Shown: one piece after another, positions 6,673 through 13,360 of the stretch
Numbering within the stretch: the first letter of the stretch is position 1
Layout of the letters: every line of letters begins with the position of its first letter
Origin: an uncultured Holophagales bacterium
GTDB lineage: Bacteria; Acidobacteriota; Thermoanaerobaculia; UBA5066
Direction of reading: 5' to 3'
Length of the DNA stretch: 19,520 bases
Assembly (NCBI GenBank): GCA_937927565.1
Contig: CALBDV010000791.1
Span: forward strand, 1 to 19,520
Notes under the pieces: model-generated
Told to the model about the DNA's origin: nothing
The model's input: only the letters and a program-made list of their open reading frames with translations
The model's database searches: none
Position numbers and translations under genes: made by a program

Positions 6673-8742
6673 GTGATCCCTGGCCTGAAGAGAGAAGTCG
6701 AAGCCGCCGTCCAGGAAGCCTGCCGCCGCCTCTGGGACGTCGATCCCCCGCGTTTCGTCATCGAGACTCCTCCGAAGGTCGAGCTCGGCGACCTCGCCCT
6801 GCCGATCGCCTTCGAGCTGGCGAAGGTCCTTCGCCGAGCCCCGCGGAAGATCGCCGAGGAGCTCGCCCCGGCGCTCATCCTGCCGCCGATCGTCGCCCGC
6901 AGGAGCGTCGAAGGGGGCGGCTACGTGAACCTCTTCCTCGACCGCCCGAAGGCCCTCGCCGCGATGCTCGCCAACCCGGCCGCGGCCGAAGGCGCACCCG
7001 GAAAGGTCATCGTCGAGCACACGAACATCAACCCGAACAAGGCCGCCCATATCGGGCACCTCCGAAACGCCGTCCTCGGGGACGTCCTCGTCCACATCTT
7101 CCGGAGACTCGGGAAACGCGTCGAAGTCCAGAACTACCTCGACGACACCGGCGTCCAGGTGGCCGACGTCGTCGTCGGCCTCGAGCACCCCGGCGATCTC
7201 GCCGAACCGGAAAGGGCGGCCAGCCTGGCCGGGGAGATCCGCGAGATCCTGGCGGCATTCCCCGACGACGCGCCGGGCGTGACGGCCCGGCGACTCGGCG
7301 ACCTGACCTGGGACCTCTACGGCCTCGTCACGCGGAGCTACGCGGCCGACCCGTCCCTCGAGGAGCGGCGGAAGGCGACGCTCCACGCGGTCGAGGGGGC
7401 CGCCCTGAGGCGCGAGATGTCCGAGGAGGAGCGCGAGACGGCAACGCTCGCCTCCCGCCTGGCCGAGGCGGTCGTCCGCTGCCACCTGAAGACGATGGAG
7501 CGGATCGGCGTCTCCTACGACCTCCTGCCGCGCGAGAGCGACATCCTCGGGCGCCAGTTCTGGGCGAAGGCGTTCGACCTGCTGAAGGCCGCGGGCGCCA
7601 CGCAGCTCGAGACCGATGGCAAGAACGCCGGCTGCTGGGTCATGAAGCTGGAAGGGGCGAAGGACTTCGAGGGGATGGAGGACGCCGACAAGGTCCTCGT
7701 CCGCTCGAACGGCACCGTCACCTACACCGGCAAGGACGTCGCCTACCAGCTCTGGAAGCTCGGGCTCCTCGGGATCGATTTCGAGTACGAGCCGGCGCCG
7801 TACGTCACGCCGTTCGGTGAACCGGAGTTCGTCGCGTCCGACGGCGTGACTCCCCTCTACCGGACGCGCCACGACGCCGAAGGGGCCGCCCCGGAGGCGA
7901 AGGGCCGGTTCGGGGGCGGCGACTCGGTCATCAACGTGATCGACGTGCGGCAGTCGTACCCGCAGAAGGTCGTCAAGGAGGCGGTCCGCCGGGCCGGCTT
8001 CGCGGAGGGGGCCGACCGGTCGATCCACTTCGCCTACGAGATGGTCGCCCTGACGCCCGGCGCCGCGGAGGCGCTCGGCGTGACGCTGTCCGACGAGGAC
8101 CGGGGCAAGGCCTACCTCGAGATGTCGGGGCGCAAGGGGCTCGGCGTGAAGGCCGACGACCTCGTCGAGCGGCTCGTCGAGAAGGCGCTCGAGCAGATCC
8201 TCGCCCGCGAGCCGGGCGCCCCGGTCGACCTTTCCCGCGCCGAGGCGATCGCCATCGGCGCCCTCCGTGTCTACATGACGCGCTTCTCGAGGAACAAGGT
8301 CATCGCCTTCGACTTCGACGACGCCCTCGCCTTCGAAGGGGACACGGGACCCTACCTGCAGTACGCCGCCGTGAGGACGGCGAACATCTTCAAGAAGCTC
8401 GAGGAAAAGGGGTTCCCGGGCCGGCTCGACGAGGCCGAGGCGTCGTCGGTCGCCGACCTGGACGCCGCGCATTTCGACGACGGCCTCTGGGAGGTCGTGA
8501 GGACCTGCGGACGGACGCTGGAGACGTTCGAGAAGGCGGCCGAGTCCCTCGAGGTCTCGCTCCTGGTCCGGCATGCGCTCGCCGTCGGCACCGCGTTCCA
8601 CCATCTCTACCACACGCACCCGATCCTGCTGGCCGAAAACGACGAGAGCCGCAGGGCACGGCGCGCCGCGATCCAGCTCGTCCAGTCCACGCTCGACGAC
8701 GTCCTCGGCGTCCTCGGCGTCCCGATCCCGGAGAGGATGTAG
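6673..8742 (+). CDS. argS: arginine--tRNA ligase
   Basis: Cytoplasmic class I aminoacyl-tRNA synthetase that charges tRNA-Arg with arginine using ATP; 689 residues, longer than the roughly 580 of E. coli ArgS. The N-terminal tRNA-contact domain covers about 1-110 (ELGDLALPIAFELAKVL, then GGGYVNLFLD). The catalytic HIGH signature is exact at residues 126-129 within NINPNKAAHIGHLRNAVLGD. The KMSKS loop is degenerate (EMSGRKGLGVK, about 483-493), as is common in ArgS. The C-terminal DALR anticodon-binding part begins near GDTGPYLQYAAVRTANIFKKL. I chose the GTG at 6673, with GAGG five bases upstream and the family's usual short N-terminus; longer in-frame starts run into the divergent neighbour. 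The stop overlaps the next gene's start by one base, so argS and the acetyltransferase are probably co-transcribed. Confidence 0.95.
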   Translation: MIPGLKREVEAAVQEACRRLWDVDPPRFVIETPPKVELGDLALPIAFELAKVLRRAPRKIAEELAPALILPPIVARRSVEGGGYVNLFLDRPKALAAMLANPAAAEGAPGKVIVEHTNINPNKAAHIGHLRNAVLGDVLVHIFRRLGKRVEVQNYLDDTGVQVADVVVGLEHPGDLAEPERAASLAGEIREILAAFPDDAPGVTARRLGDLTWDLYGLVTRSYAADPSLEERRKATLHAVEGAALRREMSEEERETATLASRLAEAVVRCHLKTMERIGVSYDLLPRESDILGRQFWAKAFDLLKAAGATQLETDGKNAGCWVMKLEGAKDFEGMEDADKVLVRSNGTVTYTGKDVAYQLWKLGLLGIDFEYEPAPYVTPFGEPEFVASDGVTPLYRTRHDAEGAAPEAKGRFGGGDSVINVIDVRQSYPQKVVKEAVRRAGFAEGADRSIHFAYEMVALTPGAAEALGVTLSDEDRGKAYLEMSGRKGLGVKADDLVERLVEKALEQILAREPGAPVDLSRAEAIAIGALRVYMTRFSRNKVIAFDFDDALAFEGDTGPYLQYAAVRTANIFKKLEEKGFPGRLDEAEASSVADLDAAHFDDGLWEVVRTCGRTLETFEKAAESLEVSLLVRHALAVGTAFHHLYHTHPILLAENDESRRARRAAIQLVQSTLDDVLGVLGVPIPERM

Positions 8743-9290
8743 TGCTCGCGGGGGCCGCCGTCCGCCTCCGCCCTGCGAGGTCCGAGGACCTCGACTGGCT
8801 CGTCGCCGCCTGCGGCAAGCCCTCGGCGTTCGGGGAGTTCGAGCCCTTCTTCGTCGGCGAGGCCGAGAGCCTCCGGCGCCGGTTCGAGCAGGACGGCCTC
8901 CTCGCGGAGGACTTCACCCGCCTCGTCATCGAGGATCGGGCCGGCCGGCGCGTCGGCCTCGCCGGCGTCGACGAGGTGGACCTCCACTCCCGCGTCGCCC
9001 GGATCTCCGCCACGATTCTCGAGCCGGCCGAACGGGGCAAGGGATTCGGGACGGACGCCCACCGGGCTCTCGTCTCCTACCTCTTCCTCCACCGCGGGCT
9101 CCTCCGGATCGAGGCGTTCGTGGCCGCGGGGAACATCGCCGCCCGGGCGGTCCTGAGGCGCCTCGGGTTCGTCGAGGAAGGAGTGCTCAGGAGCCGCGTC
9201 TTCGCGCACGGCCAGCGGCACGACGTCGTCGTCCTGGGGCTCCTCTACGAAGACTGGTCGCGCCGCTCCGCCGTCTCCCTCCCGATCTGA
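8742..9290 (+). CDS. GNAT-family N-acetyltransferase (RimJ/RimL-like)
   Basis: A 182-residue acetyltransferase that would transfer acetyl from acetyl-CoA to an amine, possibly a protein N-terminus or a small molecule. The sequence runs VRLRPARSEDLDWL at the start, beta strands RLVIEDRAGRRVGLAGVDEV and RISATILEPAERGKGFG, and the acetyl-CoA P-loop Arg98-Gly-Lys-Gly-Phe-Gly. It ends with the RimJ/RimL hallmark IEAFVAAGNIAARAVLRRLGF and GVLRSRVFAHGQRHDVVVLGLL. It starts with GTG at 8742, the last base of the argS stop codon, with GGAGAGG inside argS five bases before it. This is translational coupling by layout. Its last 46 bases overlap the 3' end of the CheW-like gene on the opposite strand. 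The substrate cannot be inferred. Confidence 0.9.
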   Translation: MLAGAAVRLRPARSEDLDWLVAACGKPSAFGEFEPFFVGEAESLRRRFEQDGLLAEDFTRLVIEDRAGRRVGLAGVDEVDLHSRVARISATILEPAERGKGFGTDAHRALVSYLFLHRGLLRIEAFVAAGNIAARAVLRRLGFVEEGVLRSRVFAHGQRHDVVVLGLLYEDWSRRSAVSLPI

Positions 9291-9751
9291 CCCGCCTCGC
9301 AAGCCACGGCCTGCACGACCTCGACGACCGCGCCCTCTCCCGCCACGAGCCGGCGGACGTCGAGGAGAAGCCGGCGCTCGCCGCCCGCGACGACGACTCC
9401 CTTCAGGCACGCCGCCACGCAGGAGGCGAGGCCTTCCGGCGGTAGAGCCTCGCCCGACTCCACCGGCAGGATTCCCTCCACTTCGTCTGCACCCAGAGCG
9501 GCGGGAACGCCGTCGAAGCCCCCGGCGAGGAGATCCCGCGGGACCCTTCCGGGCAGCGCCGGGAAGAGCCGACGCCCCACGTCGATGACCGCCAGGAGAC
9601 CACGGGGCCCCTCCACGAGCCCCGCGATCCAGACGGGCGCCCCGGGCGCCGGAAGAAGCCGGCCGAACCTCAGTATCTTCTCGACGTCGGCCGGGTCGGC
9701 CGCGCACGCCACGCCGGCGGCGCGGAACGCGAGGATGCGGGTGAGCGTCAA
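9245..9751 (-). CDS. CheW-like chemotaxis coupling protein
   Basis: A 168-residue cytoplasmic protein with one CheW domain. CheW links chemoreceptors to the kinase CheA. Visible signs are RILAFRAAGVACAADPADVEKIL (residues 5-27), the core GLVEGPRGLLAVIDVGRRL (44-62), and the closing strand GVVVAGGERRLLLDVRRL (118-135). A tail of about 33 residues beyond the usual domain end is encoded partly over the acetyltransferase gene. It starts with TTG at 9751, overlapping the stop of the receptor gene by four bases (TTGA); this start keeps the first CheW strand and fits coupled translation. No CheA, CheR, CheB or CheY is in the window, so the kinase partner must be elsewhere. CheW identity is by pattern; sequence conservation is moderate. 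Confidence 0.82.
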   Translation of the reverse strand: MTLTRILAFRAAGVACAADPADVEKILRFGRLLPAPGAPVWIAGLVEGPRGLLAVIDVGRRLFPALPGRVPRDLLAGGFDGVPAALGADEVEGILPVESGEALPPEGLASCVAACLKGVVVAGGERRLLLDVRRLVAGEGAVVEVVQAVACEAGQIGRETAERRDQSS

Positions 9752-11475
9752 GAGGCGCGCATCTCCACGTCGGCCCGGAAGCGCCCGACCTCGTCCTCGA
9801 GCGAGCCGGCGAGCGTCTCGAGCGCCGCGGTGGCGTCGTCGACGGACGAGGCCGACGCCAGCGTCTCGTGGCTCATCGCCTCGACCTCTGCGAGAAGGCC
9901 GAGGAGCCGGTGGCTGTCGGCGGTCTGGCGCCCGACGGCGTCCTGGATATCGCGCATCAGGCCGACCGAGCGCTCCGCCGCGACGGCGATCTGCCCGGCA
10001 GCTCCCTTCTGCTCGTGGACCGTCCTCTCGACGAATCCGGCGAGGTCGCGGACCCGGCCGACGAGCTCCCGTATGCGTTCGGCCTCCCGCGTATTCCGTC
10101 GGCCTTCCTCCGCAAGCGCCCGAAGCCCCTCCCGCACTTCCGCGACGGAGACGGCGGTGCCCGCCACCGTGGCCGCCTGCGCCCGGGAGATCTCGCGGAT
10201 CGCCGAGACCGCCTCCTCGGCCTGTGCCGCCGCGGCTTCGATGGATGCGAGCGCGTCCCCGGCCCGCGTTGCCGTCTCGACCCCGCGCCTCACGAGGCGC
10301 CCTTCCTCTTCCGCGGCGGCCAGGGCGGCGTCGACCTCGTCGCGCATTCCCGAGACGTGGCCGCCGATACCGCGAGCTCCCTCGGAGGTCCGTTCCGACA
10401 GGCGCCGGATCTCGTTGGCGACGACCGAGAACCCGCGTCCGTGCTCCCCGGCCCGCGTCGCCAGGAACGAGGCATTCAGTGCGAGGAGGTTCGTCTGGCG
10501 GGCGATGTCCTCGATCATCTCGAGGATTCTGCCGACCTCCCGCGAACGGGCTTCGACCCGTCCGACCGCCTCGCGGACCGTCCCGGCAGAGACGTGGATC
10601 GCCGCCACGGAGGCCCTCGCCTCTTCCACGACGCCGCGGCCCGATCTCGCCTCGGTTGCGACGTGCGCGGCATGCTCCGTCGCTTCGCGCGCCGAGCCGA
10701 GGACGCTCCCGAGCGCCTTCTCGTTCTGGATCGAGGCCTCCGCCAGCTCCTCGGCCCGCTTCGCGAGCGCGCTGAGCGTTCCGTCGAGGACGGCGGCTCC
10801 CTCGGCGAGCGAGACGGCCGCGTCGGCTCCCTCGGTCGAGCCGGACAGGAGCCCCTCCGAGCGTGCCAGGAGCTGGGTCAGGGAACCGTCCACCTCGGCG
10901 ACGGCAGCGGCGGTCTCTTCCGAGCCGGCGGCGAGCGTCTCGACGCTCTCGGCAATGGCGCGGATCGTGCCGTCGAGCCCCCCGACGGCGGCCGTGGCGC
11001 TCGCGAGGCGCGTCCGTTCCTGCGCGGCACGTTCGCGGTTCCGGATCGACGCGGCGCGCAGGACCGAGACCTGGCGGTTCAGCTGCGCGTGCTCGCGCTT
11101 CACCGAGGAGAGGAGGTGCGCGCCCCGCCCCGCGACGGCGTTGAGAAACCGCCCGATCCGTCCGGCGAGGTCGCGTCCCTCCGGCGCCCTGGAGGCGAAG
11201 TCGCCTTCCGCCATCTGGCGGGCCGCGTCGAGGGCTCGATCCAGTCGTGCGACAGGCCGCTGCGACAGGACGGTGAAGGCCGCCCCCGCGACGAGTCCTG
11301 CGACGGCCGAAGCCGCGAGCCCGACGTCGAGGACGACGGCCTCCGCAAGCGGGTTGCCGAACCCCGAGGCCGCCCAGGCGGCGGCGACGGACACGACGGT
11401 ACCCGAGGCGAAGGCGCCTCCTCCGACCGCCAGAGACAGGGTCAGGACGAGGCGGCCCGGCTCCTCTTGCACCAC
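9748..11475 (-). CDS. methyl-accepting chemotaxis protein without a periplasmic sensor domain
   Basis: A 575-residue membrane chemoreceptor. Two hydrophobic segments at about 9-36 and 45-70 are joined by only a few residues (GFGNPLAEA), so there is no ligand-binding domain outside the membrane. A HAMP-like linker (VARLDRALDAARQMAEGDF) follows at about 75-125. A long Ala/Glu-rich coiled coil holds the signalling tip at about 321-365: IEDIARQTNLLALNASFLAT, then RAGEHGRGFSVVANEIRRLSERT. The tip has NASFLATRAGEHG where many receptors have NAAIEAARAGEQG, resembling the NASIIAAQAGEHG variants of other phyla. It would signal to CheA through CheW, whose gene follows with a four-base overlap. It begins with GTG at 11475, 24 bases after the anti-sigma stop; no good Shine-Dalgarno is visible, so the start is less certain than the identity. 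Confidence 0.9.
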   Translation of the reverse strand: MVQEEPGRLVLTLSLAVGGGAFASGTVVSVAAAWAASGFGNPLAEAVVLDVGLAASAVAGLVAGAAFTVLSQRPVARLDRALDAARQMAEGDFASRAPEGRDLAGRIGRFLNAVAGRGAHLLSSVKREHAQLNRQVSVLRAASIRNRERAAQERTRLASATAAVGGLDGTIRAIAESVETLAAGSEETAAAVAEVDGSLTQLLARSEGLLSGSTEGADAAVSLAEGAAVLDGTLSALAKRAEELAEASIQNEKALGSVLGSAREATEHAAHVATEARSGRGVVEEARASVAAIHVSAGTVREAVGRVEARSREVGRILEMIEDIARQTNLLALNASFLATRAGEHGRGFSVVANEIRRLSERTSEGARGIGGHVSGMRDEVDAALAAAEEEGRLVRRGVETATRAGDALASIEAAAAQAEEAVSAIREISRAQAATVAGTAVSVAEVREGLRALAEEGRRNTREAERIRELVGRVRDLAGFVERTVHEQKGAAGQIAVAAERSVGLMRDIQDAVGRQTADSHRLLGLLAEVEAMSHETLASASSVDDATAALETLAGSLEDEVGRFRADVEMRAS

Positions 11476-11499
11476 GCCGGGCAGTCTAGACCAGCCCGA

Positions 11500-12186
11500 T
11501 CAGCGCGGCGAGGAGCCGGCGCGCGCGGCAGCGGCGAAGACGGCGTCGGGTGGCGGGCTACCGGAAGAAGGGCCGATCACCCGAACGGAGAGAACCTCGG
11601 CAAGCTCCTGCCTCGGGTAGAACCTCGCGGTCAGGACGACACGCCTGCCAGCACATCCCTTCCTTGAGAGGGCGGCCCTCGTCACATCCCCGTCGAGCAG
11701 CGTGATGACCGCCCCTTCGTCGGTCCTGAGCACGGGAAGGTGCCTCTGGTCCAGAACCGGGGTGTCCGGAAAGAGACGGGTGAGTGCGCAGCGGAGGCAG
11801 AAGACCTCGCCCGCGATCTCCTGCACGACGGGCAGCTCGGCGAGGTGCGGTGGCCGGGGCGGACGGTCCCTCCGGACGAGGCCAACGAGGAGGCCCACGG
11901 CCGCGATGACCACTGCAACGAGCCCCATCCACGTGGCGCGCGACACGTTCCGCCGTCGCGGAGCCGTGCGTTCCACCTGCCGGACGAGCCGCGCCCTCAC
12001 CTCGTCAGGCAGCCGGTCGATCGGCCTCGCCTCCTCGAGGGCCGCCTTCCTCGTCTCGACCTCGCGACGGAACGCCGAGCAACTGGCGCAACTCTCGAGG
12101 TGCGCGACGAGGCTCGCGGCGGCCGCGACGTCGAGCTCGTCGTCACAGAGCGCCTCAATGAGCGGTTCGGAGGTTTCGCAGTCCAT
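11500..12186 (-). CDS. membrane-anchored zinc-finger anti-sigma factor
   Basis: A 228-residue single-pass protein. The cytoplasmic N-terminus carries the zinc-containing anti-sigma signature His29-x3-Cys33-x2-Cys36 (VAHLESCASC), which in this family folds around the cognate ECF sigma factor and holds it inactive. A membrane helix follows at about 85-104 (WMGLVAVVIAAVGLLVGLV). The outside part, about 120-205, has a small beta-rich pattern (VVQEIAGEVFCLRC, AVITLLDGDV, GRRVVLTARFYPR, LAEVLSVRVI) suggestive of an OB-like barrel. It holds Cys130-x2-Cys133, His149 and Cys178. The ATG at 12186 is chosen because it begins the conserved domain; a longer frame reaching 12378 would overlap the sigma gene. 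It lies 34 bases after the sigma gene, the standard sigma/anti-sigma layout. The signal it senses is unknown. Confidence 0.88.
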   Translation of the reverse strand: MDCETSEPLIEALCDDELDVAAAASLVAHLESCASCSAFRREVETRKAALEEARPIDRLPDEVRARLVRQVERTAPRRRNVSRATWMGLVAVVIAAVGLLVGLVRRDRPPRPPHLAELPVVQEIAGEVFCLRCALTRLFPDTPVLDQRHLPVLRTDEGAVITLLDGDVTRAALSRKGCAGRRVVLTARFYPRQELAEVLSVRVIGPSSGSPPPDAVFAAAARAGSSPR

Positions 12187-12220
12187 CGTGGCGGCCCCGG
12201 GTGGGGCTCTCCAACGAGGC

Positions 12221-12895
12221 CTAACGTCGGCGCCGGACGCGGTATTCCGGGATCTCTCGCGCCTCGCCGCCCCCCTCCATCGAGGCAAGCCGGCTCCGGC
12301 CGGGCATCTGGTCCGCGCCGAAGTAGCCCCTGCGACGTCCGTACGACAGGAGAGCCTCCTCGAGGAGCCTTCGGCCACGGTAGAGACGGGACATGACCGT
12401 TCCGAGCGGAATCTCGAGGATATCGGCCACCTCGCGGTACGAGAAATCCTGGAGATCGACGAGCTCGACGACGATCCGGAAGTCCTCCGGGAGAGTTCCG
12501 ATCGCCCGGGCGACGTCGCCGTCGAGCGTCCGGTCGAGCAGGTCGTCCTCGGGGGTCGCGGCCGGTCGGGTGACTTCCTCGAGGGCGGCCTCGAAGGACG
12601 CCCCCCCCCTCTCGAGGTCTACCTCCCGAGGACCAGCCTTCTTCTGCCGATAACCGTTGATGAATCCGTTCTTGAGGATCCGGAAGAGCCAGGCTTTGAG
12701 GTTCGTTCCTTCCCGATAGCCGTCGTAGTGCGCATAGGCCCGCAGGTAGGTCTCCTGGAGGAGATCTTCGGCGTCCTGACGGTTGCGCGTCAGGCGCAGG
12801 GCGGTTCCGAAAAGGGCGTCCGCGTACGGGAGGTCTCCCGAGCGGAAGTCCCACGCCTTCGGAGCCGGATCTCGGCGGAAGCGAAAGAGAGCCAT
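12221..12895 (-). CDS. ECF-type RNA polymerase sigma factor
   Basis: A 224-residue sigma-70 family protein of the extracytoplasmic-function type. Region 2 spans about 22-85: YADALFGTALRLTRNRQDAE, DLLQETYLRAY and NLKAWLFRILKNGFINGYR. Region 4 spans about 128-182: LPEDFRIVVELVDLQDFSYR, EVADILEIPLGTVMSRLYRG and RRLLEEAL, with a clear helix-turn-helix. Region 3 is absent, as expected for ECF factors. After region 4 there is a 40-residue Gly/Arg-rich tail ending EIPEYRVRRRR, longer than usual. The ATG at 12895 has AGAAGG a few bases upstream; an in-frame GTG at 13006 would cross the terminator and is unlikely. Together with the adjacent anti-sigma gene it should direct transcription in response to an envelope signal. 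Confidence 0.93.
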   Translation of the reverse strand: MALFRFRRDPAPKAWDFRSGDLPYADALFGTALRLTRNRQDAEDLLQETYLRAYAHYDGYREGTNLKAWLFRILKNGFINGYRQKKAGPREVDLERGGASFEAALEEVTRPAATPEDDLLDRTLDGDVARAIGTLPEDFRIVVELVDLQDFSYREVADILEIPLGTVMSRLYRGRRLLEEALLSYGRRRGYFGADQMPGRSRLASMEGGGEAREIPEYRVRRRR

Positions 12896-12946
12896 ACGCC
12901 TTCTAACGTCAGGAAGGCCCGTCGGGATTCCCCCGGAAGAGACGAA

Positions 12947-12969
12947 GCCCCGGCAGATTCTGCCGGGGC
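12947..12969 (-). terminator. hairpin terminator after atpE
   Basis: A perfect 10-bp stem (GCCCCGGCAG / CTGCCGGGGC) around a three-base ATT loop, 34 bases after the atpE stop and 52 bases before the sigma gene. No T-run follows. Its core resembles the hairpin at 3541-3568. It should separate the nuo-atp transcription unit from the sigma unit. Confidence 0.8.
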
Positions 12970-13002
12970 CTCGCTCGGTCCGGGCCTCGAGGGCCCGCCG
13001 GG

Positions 13003-13323
13003 TCACTTCCCGTAGAGGAGGAAGGCGATGACGAGCGTGTAGATGACGAGCGACTCGATGAGGACGAGACCGAGGAAGGCGATACCGCGGATCTGGCCGG
13101 CGGCGCCGGGATTGCGCGCCATCCCGTCGCAGGCCGCGACGGCCGTGCGGCCCTGGGCCGTGGCGCCGGCGGCCGCGCCGATGGCGAGGACGAGGGCGGC
13201 CGAGAGGTGGCCCCAGCCCACGCCGCCGCCGGTGGCCTTGGCGGCCTCCTGCGCGAGGGCGAGGTTCGGGAGCAGGAGGGCGAGGCCGACGACCGCGGCG
13301 GCGGGGAGAAGCTTCTTGATCAT
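13003..13323 (-). CDS. atpE: F0F1 ATP synthase subunit c
   Basis: The ion-carrying rotor-ring subunit of the ATP synthase, 106 residues, against about 80 for most bacterial c subunits. The extra length is an N-terminal signal-like stretch, MIKKLLPAAAVVGLALLLPN followed by LALAQ, probably cleaved. Helix 1 is about 38-64 and the polar loop is ARNPGAAGQIRG (69-80). Helix 2 is about 81-103 and holds the ion-binding Glu90 in LGLVLIESLVIY. Gln57 on helix 1 and Ser91 and Tyr95 on helix 2 match positions Gln32, Ser66 and Tyr70 of Na+-binding c rings, with identical spacing of 33 between Gln and Glu. A strong RBS precedes the ATG. It lies 37 bases after atpB and is the last gene before the terminator. 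Confidence 0.95.
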   Translation of the reverse strand: MIKKLLPAAAVVGLALLLPNLALAQEAAKATGGGVGWGHLSAALVLAIGAAAGATAQGRTAVAACDGMARNPGAAGQIRGIAFLGLVLIESLVIYTLVIAFLLYGK

Positions 13324-13333
13324 TTCGTTCGGG

Positions 13334-13341
13334 CTCCTTTC
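13334..13341 (-). promoter_or_regulatory. strong ribosome binding site of atpE
   Basis: GAAAGGAG on the minus strand, 10 bases before the atpE ATG. It is the best Shine-Dalgarno in the atp cluster, as expected because subunit c is needed in many copies per complex. It also supports the start that includes the signal-like N-terminus. Confidence 0.75.
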
Positions 13342-13360
13342 GGGTTCGGTGAAGTGCGGA

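Noticed and set aside
6493..8619. A 708-codon minus-strand open frame opposite argS.
   Set aside because: It mirrors argS codons, is rich in Asp, Glu, Arg, Gly and Leu without any fold-like pattern, and has no RBS. It is a composition artefact.
11478..11498. An imperfect inverted repeat (CGGGC ... GCCCG around GTCTAGAC) between the anti-sigma and receptor genes.
   Set aside because: Five-base arms with a bulged centre are too weak to call a terminator or RBS-blocking hairpin. It is kept only as a place to look if the receptor proves to be separately regulated.
12896..13006. An in-frame upstream start (GTG at 13006) for the sigma factor, adding 37 residues.
   Set aside because: It would pass through the terminator hairpin after atpE and add residues with no similarity to sigma region 2.
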